Positions 34,790 to 43,714 of a stretch of DNA of 64,000 nt are shown one piece after another. Positions within the stretch are counted from its first letter, which is position 1. Each line of letters begins with the position of its first letter. The translations under genes were made by a program, and so were the position numbers. Under the pieces are notes generated by a model, which worked only from the letters and a program-made list of their open reading frames with translations, did not search any database and had not been told where the DNA came from. Source of the stretch: Lachnoclostridium sp. An181 (GTDB lineage: Bacteria; Bacillota; Clostridia; Lachnospirales; Lachnospiraceae); the NCBI RefSeq assembly GCF_002160325.1, contig NZ_NFKJ01000003.1:1-64000 (forward strand), given 5' to 3'.

Positions 34790-35605
34790 TTACTCTGCAA
34801 ACCTTTTTGCCAGTTCATCGTGAATTCCCTCTCCCAGGGAATAGTCGATCGGCCGTTCAAACCAGATTTCCTCTGAATGGATGGCCTGCCCTACCAACAT
34901 TGACAGCCCACTCACAACTGTAAGACCTTCTCTTTTCGCGGCGAGGAGAAATTCTGTCATCAAAGGATTGTATACAATGTCTGCCGCCACTTTAAAATTG
35001 CGCAGCACTTCTTTTCCCACAACGCTCTTTCCCGTATTTGGGTACATACCGACCGGAGTTGTATTGATAATGATATCCCCACAGAGCTCCTCCTCGTATG
35101 TCTTTTCTTCTATATAAGGAAACCTCTCTTTCAGCTTTGCCAGTTTTTCCCTTGACCTGGCCACAACAGTGATCTTTTTGGTTTCCGCCTCCTTCATGGC
35201 GTAAATAAGGGCATGAGCCGCTCCCCCATTGCCAAGGATGACGATCTCTTTTCCGCGAAGTTTTACATCGTGAGAATCAAACATATAACACACACCAACA
35301 TAATCGCTGTTGTAACCGTAAGTCTTTCCGTCCTTGAGCAAAATCGTATTTACAGCCCCTATAGCCTTTGCATCTTCCCCGAGAACATCCAGATATTCCA
35401 TGACCGTCTCCTTATAAGGCATAGTCACATTCACTCCGCTCAAATTCTTTTCCCTCATAATCTTTGCAATACAAGGAACCTCATCTGGCGTAAGTTCCAG
35501 TTTTTCATATGTCCCTTCAATTCCAAGTTTTTCGTACATATACCGGTGGATTTCCGGGGAGAGAGAGTGCGCGAGCACTTTCCCGATCACTGCAAGATGT
35601 ATCAT
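34790..35605 (-). CDS. aroE: Shikimate dehydrogenase
   Basis: 271 residues, NADPH-dependent reduction of 3-dehydroshikimate. SLSPEIH binds shikimate; catalytic Lys65 lies in NVTMPYKE; GNGGAAHAL is the nucleotide-binding loop; NTTPVGMYPN and YNPLMTEFL are present. Last gene of the T-box-controlled aroF-aroB-aroE transcript, 17 bp after aroB. Confidence 0.96.
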   Translation of the reverse strand: MIHLAVIGKVLAHSLSPEIHRYMYEKLGIEGTYEKLELTPDEVPCIAKIMREKNLSGVNVTMPYKETVMEYLDVLGEDAKAIGAVNTILLKDGKTYGYNSDYVGVCYMFDSHDVKLRGKEIVILGNGGAAHALIYAMKEAETKKITVVARSREKLAKLKERFPYIEEKTYEEELCGDIIINTTPVGMYPNTGKSVVGKEVLRNFKVAADIVYNPLMTEFLLAAKREGLTVVSGLSMLVGQAIHSEEIWFERPIDYSLGEGIHDELAKRFAE

Positions 35606-35622
35606 ATTTATCCTCTTCTTTC

Positions 35623-36681
35623 CTATACCTTATCAATTCCATCAAAAAATTCTGTATCAGTCTGGTAAATATAGCTCTCCCCGACATTCTTCAACAGAAT
35701 CAGATTGAGATGATTATTTAAATTTTTTTTGTCAAGACAGATTGCCTTGATAAGTTCACTGACCGGTATCCCGCTTTCACAAGGGAGTCCATACATATTC
35801 AGCACATGTGCAATCTTTGCAGCTATCCCTGATTTGGCAATCCCTTTTTGTTCGGCAATCCGCATCACCTGGTACATGCCTTCCGCAACTGCCTCTCCGT
35901 GGCTCTCTCTTTCATAGTGAAAGTACTGCTCGATCGCATGCGCCAGCGTGTGGCCAAAATTGAGAAGCATCCTCTCTCCTTTGTCAAACTGATCTTCCTC
36001 CACAACCTTCCGTTTAATATCCACACAGTGGTAAATGATCTCCTCCATCTCTCTGCCAAGTTTCCCGTAAGAACCTAAGCTCTCCAGCTTTTCAAGCAAT
36101 ACCGCATCCTTGATACAGCCGTATTTGATCACTTCACCCATGCCATCCTTCAAAAACCGCTCTGGCAGTGTGTCAAGTACATCCGGGTCGATCAGTACCA
36201 GTTTAGGTTGATAAAATGCGCCCACAAGGTTTTTCCCCTGCGGCAGATCCACAGCAACCTTTCCGCCTACCGAAGAATCCACTTGCGCCAGCAGGGAAGT
36301 CGGAATCTGTACAAACGGAATTCCCCTTAAATAAGTCGCTGCCGCAAACCCTGCCAGGTCCCCGATCACTCCACCGCCAAGTGCCACAAGAAGATCGCTT
36401 CTTGACAGGCGCGCCTTAAGCATCGCATCGTAGATAATCGGCAGATTCTGAAAACTCTTTGTCCCTTCTCCGTGTGGAAGTACCAGTCTGGTGCATGAAA
36501 ACTCCTGAGAGAGGTTTTCCAAAAGCTCTTCCCCATAATGTTCATAAACCTGATCGTCTGACACAATGATAATGCGCTTTCCGTTCCACACTTCCCGGAT
36601 AAGCTTTACAGCTTTTTTCCTGATCCCCCGCTCTATATAAATCGGATAGCTGTTTTCTTTTAAGTTTACTATGAGTTTCAT
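35623..36681 (-). CDS. aroB: 3-Dehydroquinate synthase
   Basis: 352 residues, cyclising DAHP to 3-dehydroquinate with NAD and a metal. GGGVIGDLAGFAAATYLRG is the NAD loop; the metal-binding His residues lie in NFGHTLAHAIEQ and ESHGEAVAEG. The ATG at 36681 is favoured because AGGTG lies close upstream; an in-frame GTG at 36690 is possible. It follows aroF by 20 bp. Confidence 0.95.
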   Translation of the reverse strand: MKLIVNLKENSYPIYIERGIRKKAVKLIREVWNGKRIIIVSDDQVYEHYGEELLENLSQEFSCTRLVLPHGEGTKSFQNLPIIYDAMLKARLSRSDLLVALGGGVIGDLAGFAAATYLRGIPFVQIPTSLLAQVDSSVGGKVAVDLPQGKNLVGAFYQPKLVLIDPDVLDTLPERFLKDGMGEVIKYGCIKDAVLLEKLESLGSYGKLGREMEEIIYHCVDIKRKVVEEDQFDKGERMLLNFGHTLAHAIEQYFHYERESHGEAVAEGMYQVMRIAEQKGIAKSGIAAKIAHVLNMYGLPCESGIPVSELIKAICLDKKNLNNHLNLILLKNVGESYIYQTDTEFFDGIDKV

Positions 36682-36701
36682 ATCCGTCACCTAATCCTTG
36701 T

Positions 36702-37715
36702 CTACAGGCTTTTCCCTACCACCGGGGCAATTTTGGAGATAGAGTTTAGCAGCATATCATATTTCTCTGGTTTCAATGACTGCGCTCCATCGCAAAGTGC
36801 ATTTTCCGGATCATTGTGTACTTCCACCATCAAGCCGTCTGCTCCCGCTGCAACCGCTGCCTTTGCCATCGGCTCGACAAGCCACCATTTCCCTCCTGCA
36901 TGGCTTGGGTCAACCACGATCGGAAGATGCGTCAAAGATTTGATGACAGGAATGGCCTGCAGATCCAGTGTGTTTCTCGTATAGCTTTCAAAGGTGCGGA
37001 CACCTCTTTCACAGAGGATCACGTTTTCATTTCCTGCTGCCATAATATACTCTGCCGCCATGATCCATTCTTCATATGTGGCATTCAATCCTCTCTTTAA
37101 AAGAATTGGTCTCTTGGTCTGTCCCAGATGTTTGAGAAGGTCGAAATTCTGCATATTTCTCGCACCAATCTGGATCAAATCCACATTTTCGTCAAACGCT
37201 TCCAGATATTCTAAGGACATTAATTCTGTTACGATCGGAAGTCCTGTCTCTTCTCTTGCTGCACACAAAATTTTTAATCCGTCCAGTCCCATTCCCTGGA
37301 ATGCATATGGACTTGTTCTTGGCTTGAAGGCACCTCCTCTCAACATGTTTGCACCAGCTGCTTTAATCGCTTTTGCAATGCCGATCACCTGTTCTTCAGA
37401 TTCTACAGAACAAGGTCCCGCGATCAGAGCCAAATGATCTCCTCCCACTTTCACTCCGGACACGTCGATAACGGAATCCTCCGGATGAAACGCTCTATTT
37501 GCCAGTTTATAAGGCTCCTGTACATGCATGATCTTTTCCACACACTCATTGACTTCAAATAATTTAGAGTCTATTTTTGTTGTATCCCCGATACATCCAA
37601 TGATGGTCATCTCTTCCCCGATCACCGTATGAGGAGTCAATCCTCTTCGGATAATCTGGTTTTCCATTTTTTTAATCTGTTCCTGTGAAGTCCTTGGCTT
37701 TAATACAATAATCAT
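36702..37715 (-). CDS. aroF: 3-Deoxy-7-phosphoheptulonate synthase (DAHP synthase, type I-beta)
   Basis: 337 residues. First enzyme of the shikimate pathway, condensing PEP and erythrose-4-phosphate. An N-terminal ferredoxin-like regulatory domain (about 1-70) precedes the barrel with GPCSVES, LRGGAFKPRTSPYAFQG, RNMQNFDLL, LKRG and DPSHAGG. The N-terminal domain is the site of feedback control in this class. Transcription runs through a T-box leader, so uncharged tRNA also controls it. Confidence 0.96.
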   Translation of the reverse strand: MIIVLKPRTSQEQIKKMENQIIRRGLTPHTVIGEEMTIIGCIGDTTKIDSKLFEVNECVEKIMHVQEPYKLANRAFHPEDSVIDVSGVKVGGDHLALIAGPCSVESEEQVIGIAKAIKAAGANMLRGGAFKPRTSPYAFQGMGLDGLKILCAAREETGLPIVTELMSLEYLEAFDENVDLIQIGARNMQNFDLLKHLGQTKRPILLKRGLNATYEEWIMAAEYIMAAGNENVILCERGVRTFESYTRNTLDLQAIPVIKSLTHLPIVVDPSHAGGKWWLVEPMAKAAVAAGADGLMVEVHNDPENALCDGAQSLKPEKYDMLLNSISKIAPVVGKSL

Positions 37716-37792
37716 GTCTTACCCTCCCTAAAATGCTTTCTACCCGGAATACTTTTCGAAAAAGGAATCTTTTTGGAACTTTCCTCTAAAAG

Positions 37793-38094
37793 AAAAAAAC
37801 TCCCGTCCTCTGTTATTCAGAGGACGAGAGCAAAATGCTTCGTGGTTCCACCTCAGTTCACAGATGCCTCACAGCATCTGCCTCGTCAGGTACGCTTTGA
37901 AAGTTATACCCTTGCATGGTAACGGTTGCTGCCGGAGATGCCTACTGCAATTTCAGCATTCTACTCCAAGAGGAATTCAGTAATGTGGTTCTGTGTGTTC
38001 CGCTCCCACCATGCCGGAACTCTCTGTGACACACCTTTCATACTTACTATTTCTTTTCATCGTATTTCTAAGTAGATATTTATTTGATTTTCTG
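37793..38094 (-). promoter_or_regulatory. T-box leader upstream of aroF-aroB-aroE
   Basis: On the minus strand: an AGAGAG-type Stem I start near 38025; GGAGTAG downstream of the specifier region; the T-box core GGTGGAACCACGAAGCA at 37836-37852; and a terminator CTCTCGTCCTCTG/CAGAGGACGGGAG with a U-run at 37793-37830. The T-box core overlaps the alternative antiterminator. A likely specifier is TTC (Phe) at 37973-37975, low confidence. The tRNA-pairing base in UGGN is A, expected for a tRNA with U73, whereas Phe and Tyr tRNAs normally have A73. The leader fits amino-acid-starvation control of DAHP synthase. Confidence 0.88.
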
Positions 38095-38100
38095 TTTTGT

Positions 38101-38129
38101 ATTCTACTCCCACTTTTTTCATCCGTCAA
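38101..38129 (-). promoter_or_regulatory. SigA-type promoter of the aroF T-box leader
   Basis: On the minus strand TTGACG (38124-38129), 17-bp spacer, TAGAAT (38101-38106), giving a leader of about 380 nt. Confidence 0.75.
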
Positions 38130-38148
38130 GAGTTTTTTCTATTTTTTT

Positions 38149-39645
38149 CTACTGTTGTTTTGGAAAACTAAAATAGGACTCTCCATTCTGCATCTGAACG
38201 TCCCTTGCATCTGCCAGTTCCGAAACTGTCACTAACTGAAATCCCCTGGCCACAAGCTGAGGGATTGCCTCAATCGCTGCGTCCACGGACCAGGAATGGA
38301 TATCGTGCAGAAGGATGATATTTCCATCCTTTGCACCGTTCATGATGGCTTTGTACGTTGCCTCTTTATTTTTCAGTTTCCAGTCCTCTGTGTCCACAGA
38401 CCAGAGAACAAGCGGCAGCCCCGCTGTTTTTTTCACCAGATCATTTTTTGCACCGTAAGGCGGTCTCAGAGAAGTCGCGCCATGTCCCACGATCTTGCTC
38501 AGTTTTGTATTGACATCTCCTACAGCTGCCTGGATACCTGACTCGTTAAGTTTTGTCAGATTCTCATGGTGGGCCGTATGGTTTCCAAGCTCACACCCAA
38601 TATCCTCCATCAGCTTGATCGTATCCGGATGGTTCGGAATATTCTCTCCAACCATGAAGAAGGTAGCTCTCGCCCCGTTCTCTTTGAGCACTTCCAAAAG
38701 CTCTTTCGTCCTGGCACCAGGTCCGTCATCAAATGTCAGCGCGATCATCGGCTTGTTCACATCAATGGACAAATCTTCCGTTTCCAACTTTCCATCTTTC
38801 CCAAACACACAATGACGGATTCCCACCTGCTGCTCACCAGTCATCATTTTTCCATCTTTGTCAAAGTAGTACTTGTCCTCATTCTCGGTCAACCATCCAA
38901 TGTGCATGGTCCCATCGCTGTTAAAATAATACTTCCCGTCTTTATTTTCCATCCACCCGGTTTTCATCTTGCCATCTTTGTCAAAGTAGTATGTATAGGA
39001 ATTCAAAGTCTGCCATCCTGTGACTTTTTTGCCTTTATCGTCAAGATAGTATGTATCCCCTTTTGATTCAATGAAGTCCTTCTCAACATAGGTCCCGTCA
39101 TACCGTTTGAACTTATCTCCATCCCATGTACCGTATTTATTGCTTACAGTCAGGGCCCCCTCCTTTGTCTCCAGCTGCAGTTTATTTAAATATTTTCCCA
39201 TCAGCGTCTCTTCAAAATCGCCGTCAAGCCGTATCTTTATCGGATATCTTCCCTCTTTTGTGCCATCCGTCTGGCATTCCAGCTCATATCCTTTTCCACT
39301 CTCAAGCTCGTCCACTAAATCCTGGACCGTATACCCTCTCTCTTTGTCCAGAATCGTTTCCCTATTGCCCTCCACTTCAACTTTTGCCTTCAGTTTTGGA
39401 ATATTTTCTTCCTGTCTGATCTCTATATTCTCGGCCTTCAGCCTGACGTTCACCACTGTTCCGTCCTTCATGGAACCTGTCCCCTGGACCGCCAGGGCAA
39501 CAAGAAAGAACAACACCACCAAAATGCCCGTGTTTCTGTCCAGGTGCGCATTGTTCTTTCTCCTTCTCGGCATCCTTATCTGTGGAATATGATGCCGCTT
39601 TTTATGCATCTTAATCTTAGACATGTCTCGTCTGTCTATCATCAT
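38149..39645 (-). CDS. Membrane-anchored polysaccharide deacetylase with cell-wall-binding repeats
   Basis: 498 residues. A basic cytosolic start (Lys/Arg/His-rich, 1-38), a signal anchor (about 40-56), a beta-rich region (60-165), three to four choline-binding-like repeats (about 195-290, each with YYFDKDGKM and GW) and a NodB deacetylase domain (300-480). Catalytic motifs TFDDGPG (304-310), HTAHH (356-360), RPPYG (394-398) and LLHDIH (445-450) are intact. It is probably a peptidoglycan N-acetylglucosamine deacetylase that gives lysozyme resistance, but a wall-glycan substrate is not proven. No operon partner. Confidence 0.88.
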   Translation of the reverse strand: MMIDRRDMSKIKMHKKRHHIPQIRMPRRRKNNAHLDRNTGILVVLFFLVALAVQGTGSMKDGTVVNVRLKAENIEIRQEENIPKLKAKVEVEGNRETILDKERGYTVQDLVDELESGKGYELECQTDGTKEGRYPIKIRLDGDFEETLMGKYLNKLQLETKEGALTVSNKYGTWDGDKFKRYDGTYVEKDFIESKGDTYYLDDKGKKVTGWQTLNSYTYYFDKDGKMKTGWMENKDGKYYFNSDGTMHIGWLTENEDKYYFDKDGKMMTGEQQVGIRHCVFGKDGKLETEDLSIDVNKPMIALTFDDGPGARTKELLEVLKENGARATFFMVGENIPNHPDTIKLMEDIGCELGNHTAHHENLTKLNESGIQAAVGDVNTKLSKIVGHGATSLRPPYGAKNDLVKKTAGLPLVLWSVDTEDWKLKNKEATYKAIMNGAKDGNIILLHDIHSWSVDAAIEAIPQLVARGFQLVTVSELADARDVQMQNGESYFSFPKQQ

Positions 39646-39711
39646 TTGTAACTACACCCTTTTCATCATCTCTATACTCTTACGATGATTATTATAACGT
39701 GTGCAGTCCTA

Positions 39712-40872
39712 TTATACAATAACCCTAATCCTTAAAATATCTTTAACTTTTGTTAACTTATCCACAATATTTTGTGATATTTCTTCATTGACATCAATGA
39801 TAGTGTATGCGTAAGCACCCTTGCTCTTGTTCACCATCCTGTCAATGTTAACATTTTCCTCTGCCAGAAGAGCAGTAAACTGTCCGATCATATTCGGTAC
39901 GTTTCTGTGCAGAAGAGTGACTCTTGCTTTTGCGCGGCATACGCCCATATCACAGTCCGGATAGTTGACAGAATGATGGATATTTCCGTTTTCCAGGAAA
40001 TCCATGAGCTCGGAAACCGCCATCTTGGCACAGTTGTCTTCGGATTCCTCTGTGGATGCTCCAAGATGCGGAATCACAATGGCGTTTTTCACTCCCACGA
40101 TTTCCTGAGACGGGAAATCTGTGACATATCGTTTCACCCGGCCGGATACCAGGGCATCCACAATAGCCTCCTGCTCCACCAGCACCCCTCTTGCAAAGTT
40201 TAAGATCACAACATCCTTTTTCATCAGGCTGATCGCCTCAGCGCCGATCAAACCTTTTGTCTCCTCTGTGGCAGGAACATGGATCGTAATATAGTCACAC
40301 TCTTTATAAATTTCATCCAGTGTGCGGGCATGCTTAATGTTTCTGGATAATCTCCAAGCAGAATCCACGGACACATACGGGTCATAACCATACACTTCCA
40401 TGCCAAGATGAGTCGCGGCATTCGCGACAAGGACGCCGATCGCGCCAAGTCCGATGACGCCAAGCTTTTTCCCTTCAATCTCATGCCCTGCGAATTCTTT
40501 TTTCTTCTTTTCCGCCAGTTTCGCGATATCCCCGTCTTCCTCATGCTCTTCCACCCAGTTGATACCACCGACGATATCCCTTGCGGCCAGCAGCATTCCG
40601 GCAATCACAAGCTCTTTTACACCGTTGGCGTTTGCTCCCGGGGTATTGAAAACAACAATGCCCGCGTCCGCACACTTTTCAAGAGGAATGTTGTTGACTC
40701 CTGCCCCTGCTCTCGCAATTGCTTTTAATTTCGGCGAAAACTCCATCTCGTGCATAGATGCGCTTCGGACAAGGACTGCATCCGCATTCGGAAGGCTTGA
40801 CGGTACGTACTCTTCTGCAAATTTTTCCAATCCGACTTCAGAAATCGGATTTAAACAATGATATTGATACAT
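39712..40872 (-). CDS. serA: D-3-phosphoglycerate dehydrogenase
   Basis: 386 residues, first step of serine synthesis. Starts MYQYHCLNPISEVG; NAD loop GLGAIGVLVA (about 145-155); catalytic segments NFARGVLVEQEAIV and PHLGASTEESE; a C-terminal ACT domain (about 315-386) gives serine feedback control. The ATG at 40872 has AAGGAG upstream; an earlier in-frame start at 40893 would overlap serC. It follows serC by 1 bp. Confidence 0.95.
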   Translation of the reverse strand: MYQYHCLNPISEVGLEKFAEEYVPSSLPNADAVLVRSASMHEMEFSPKLKAIARAGAGVNNIPLEKCADAGIVVFNTPGANANGVKELVIAGMLLAARDIVGGINWVEEHEEDGDIAKLAEKKKKEFAGHEIEGKKLGVIGLGAIGVLVANAATHLGMEVYGYDPYVSVDSAWRLSRNIKHARTLDEIYKECDYITIHVPATEETKGLIGAEAISLMKKDVVILNFARGVLVEQEAIVDALVSGRVKRYVTDFPSQEIVGVKNAIVIPHLGASTEESEDNCAKMAVSELMDFLENGNIHHSVNYPDCDMGVCRAKARVTLLHRNVPNMIGQFTALLAEENVNIDRMVNKSKGAYAYTIIDVNEEISQNIVDKLTKVKDILRIRVIV

Positions 40873-40873
40873 A

Positions 40874-41956
40874 TTACAGATTCTCCTTTTCAAATTTATC
40901 CATAAATTCCACCAGTGCTTTTACCCCTTCTTCCGGCATTGCATTGTAAATGCTTGCGCGCATTCCTCCTACGCTGCGGTGCCCTTTCAGGTTCTCAAGT
41001 CCTGCCTCTTTTGCCTCTTTTACAAATTTTGCATCCAAATCTTTGTCCCCTGTCACAAAAGGAACATTCATAAGGGACCGGTCTTTCTTCTCCACAGTTC
41101 CCTTGAACAGTTTACTGGAGTCCAAAAAGTCGTAGAGTATTTTTGCCTTTCTCTCATTGCGCTCCTTCATCGCCTGAAGTCCGCCCTGCTTTTTCAACCA
41201 TTTAAACACTTTTCCGCATATATAAATTCCATATGCCGGCGGTGTATTGTACAGCGACTTTGCATCTGCATGAGTTTTGTATTTCATCATTGTCGGTGTC
41301 CCCTCCATCACCTCGTCTGTGATAAGATCTTCCCTGATAATGGCGATCACAACTCCCGCAGGTCCGATATTTTTTTGAGCTCCTCCAAAAAGCATTCCAT
41401 ATTTCGTCACGTCCACAGGTTCAGAAAGAAAACAAGATGAGACGTCCGCAACCAATGTTTTTCCTTTTGTGTCCGGCAGTTCTTTGAATTTTGTACCGTA
41501 GATGGTATTATTCTCACAGATGTAAACATAGTCTGCATCCTCGGAAACCGGAAGATCGCGGCAATCCGGTATGTAGGAAAATGTCTTATCCTCAGAAGAT
41601 GCGATCTTGTTTACTTTTCCATATTTTTTTGCCTCCTCGTAGGCTTTTTTTGCCCACTGTCCTGTGACGATGTAATCTGCAGTCCCATGTTTCATAAGAT
41701 TCATAGGGATCATGGAAAATTGTAAAGAAGCGCCCCCCTGTAGGAACAGTACTTTGTAATTGTCAGGAATCCCCATAAGATCCCGGAGATCGTTCTCAGC
41801 ATCCGTGATAATCTTTTCAAATGCAGCCGAACGGTGGCTCATCTCCATCACGGACATCCCGGTTCCTTGGTAGTCCAACATCTCTTCTGCTGCTTCTTTT
41901 AGTACTTCTTCCGGGAGTACAGCCGGCCCGGCTGAAAAATTAAATACTCTTCCCAT
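40874..41956 (-). CDS. serC: Phosphoserine aminotransferase
   Basis: 360 residues. Transaminates 3-phosphohydroxypyruvate. Family start FNFSAGPAVLPEEVL; PLP-binding Lys195 in GGAQKNIGPAG; HRSVGGMRASIYNAM at the C-terminus. It directly precedes serA in transcription and follows ilvB after 40 bp, so all are probably one transcript. Confidence 0.97.
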   Translation of the reverse strand: MGRVFNFSAGPAVLPEEVLKEAAEEMLDYQGTGMSVMEMSHRSAAFEKIITDAENDLRDLMGIPDNYKVLFLQGGASLQFSMIPMNLMKHGTADYIVTGQWAKKAYEEAKKYGKVNKIASSEDKTFSYIPDCRDLPVSEDADYVYICENNTIYGTKFKELPDTKGKTLVADVSSCFLSEPVDVTKYGMLFGGAQKNIGPAGVVIAIIREDLITDEVMEGTPTMMKYKTHADAKSLYNTPPAYGIYICGKVFKWLKKQGGLQAMKERNERKAKILYDFLDSSKLFKGTVEKKDRSLMNVPFVTGDKDLDAKFVKEAKEAGLENLKGHRSVGGMRASIYNAMPEEGVKALVEFMDKFEKENL

Positions 41957-41996
41957 CTTGCTCCTCCTTTAAAAATGTTTTTGTGCTAATTTATAA

Positions 41997-43676
41997 TTAT
42001 TGTTTTTCTTTTAAGTCTTCCTCACTGAATGTCTCGCTCAAAGCAGCGCCAGGCGCCACCATCGGCCAGACTTTGTCATCGCAGCCAATCTGACAGTCAA
42101 TGACGATCGGGTTCTTGCACTTCAGAGCATATACAAACGCATCTTCAAATTCTTTTTTTGTTGCCGCGCACACACCCTCTGCCCCCATTGCCTCTGCCAA
42201 TTTTACAAAATCAACTGCATCGTTCAACACAGTTGCGGAATAGCGTTTTTCATAGAACAGATCCTGCCACTGGCGCACCATACCCAGAACATGGTTATTG
42301 ATCACAACCTGGATAATTGGAACCTGATGTCTGACTGCCGTCGCAATCTCGTTCATATTCATACGGAAACACCCGTCCCCGGCAATATTCACAACCGTCT
42401 TGTCCGGACATCCCACCTTTGCTCCTATAGATGCTCCCAGACCATAGCCCATGGTTCCAAGTCCTCCGGATGTTAAAAACGTCCTCGGTTTTGTGTATTT
42501 ATAGAACTGCGCAGCCCACATCTGATGCTGTCCCACTTCCGTTACAATGACCGCATCCCCTTTTGTCTGCCGATAGATTTCCTCCACAACATAAGGTCCT
42601 GTCAAAGGTTCTTCGTGGTAGGTCAGCGGATATTTCTCCTCATATTCCCTGATCTGCTGTTTCCACTCTGCGTGGTCCTGTTGCTCAAGCCTTGCGCACA
42701 GTTCTCTTAAAACACATTTCAAATCTCCCTCCACGCTGGCATGTGTGAGTACGTTTTTGTCAATCTCAGCAGGATCGATATCAATTTGAAGTATCTTTGC
42801 GTTGGATGCAAATTTTTTTGCATTCCCGGTCACACGGTCGCTGAATCTTGCCCCCGCAACGATCAGCAGGTCACACTGGCTCACTCCAAAATTGGATGCC
42901 TTTGTCCCGTGCATTCCAAGCATTCCGGAATACAGCTCATCCGTCCCCGGAAATGCACCTTTTCCCATAAGTGAATCAGCCACAGGGGCATCCACTTTAT
43001 GAGCAAACTTTCGGATTTCCTCACTGGCATCAGACAGAATGGCTCCTCCTCCTACAAATATGTATGGTTTTTTGGAATTATGAATCATTTCCACGGCAGT
43101 CTTTAACTGCTCCTCATCAATCAAGGTTTCTTGACACGGCTTTTCCGGTTCTTTCTTTTCATATTCTGTTTCCTGTGCAGTCACATCCTTTGGAATATCG
43201 ATCAGCACCGGACCCGGCCGGCCGGATTTTGCAATGCGGAACGCATTGCGGATCGTGTCCGCCAGTTTCGTAACATCTTTTACAATATAATTATGTTTCG
43301 TGATCGGCATAGTCACTCCCGTGATATCAATCTCCTGGAAACTGTCCTTTCCAAGAAGGGATACCCCCACATTGCAGGTGATCGCCACCACCGGAATAGA
43401 ATCCATATATGCGGTGGCGATCCCGGTCACCAGATTCGTGGCTCCCGGCCCGCTTGTCGCAAAGCAGACGCCGACTTTTCCTGTGGCTCTTGCATATCCA
43501 TCCGCTGCATGGGCAGCTCCCTGTTCGTGGGAGGTGAGAATATGGCGGATTTCGCCGCTGTGTTTGTACAGCGCATCATATACATTTAAAATCGCTCCTC
43601 CCGGATATCCAAATACGGTATCCACGTCCTGCTCTTTTAAACACTCTATTACAATTTCTGATCCTGTCAACTGCAT
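41997..43676 (-). CDS. ilvB: Acetolactate synthase large subunit
   Basis: 559 residues. Thiamine diphosphate enzyme condensing pyruvate (or pyruvate and 2-ketobutyrate) for branched-chain amino acids. Catalytic Glu51 in SHEQGAAHAADGYAR; ThDP/Mg motif GDGCFRMNMNE..NNHVLGMV; FAD-linked central domain. No ilvN regulatory subunit gene is adjacent. It could be the biosynthetic or catabolic form; the ilvD and leuB neighbours favour biosynthesis. Confidence 0.95.
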   Translation of the reverse strand: MQLTGSEIVIECLKEQDVDTVFGYPGGAILNVYDALYKHSGEIRHILTSHEQGAAHAADGYARATGKVGVCFATSGPGATNLVTGIATAYMDSIPVVAITCNVGVSLLGKDSFQEIDITGVTMPITKHNYIVKDVTKLADTIRNAFRIAKSGRPGPVLIDIPKDVTAQETEYEKKEPEKPCQETLIDEEQLKTAVEMIHNSKKPYIFVGGGAILSDASEEIRKFAHKVDAPVADSLMGKGAFPGTDELYSGMLGMHGTKASNFGVSQCDLLIVAGARFSDRVTGNAKKFASNAKILQIDIDPAEIDKNVLTHASVEGDLKCVLRELCARLEQQDHAEWKQQIREYEEKYPLTYHEEPLTGPYVVEEIYRQTKGDAVIVTEVGQHQMWAAQFYKYTKPRTFLTSGGLGTMGYGLGASIGAKVGCPDKTVVNIAGDGCFRMNMNEIATAVRHQVPIIQVVINNHVLGMVRQWQDLFYEKRYSATVLNDAVDFVKLAEAMGAEGVCAATKKEFEDAFVYALKCKNPIVIDCQIGCDDKVWPMVAPGAALSETFSEEDLKEKQ

Positions 43677-43714
43677 GAATCCACTCCTCTTTCTCTGTCA
43701 TGATTTTCGGCTTT

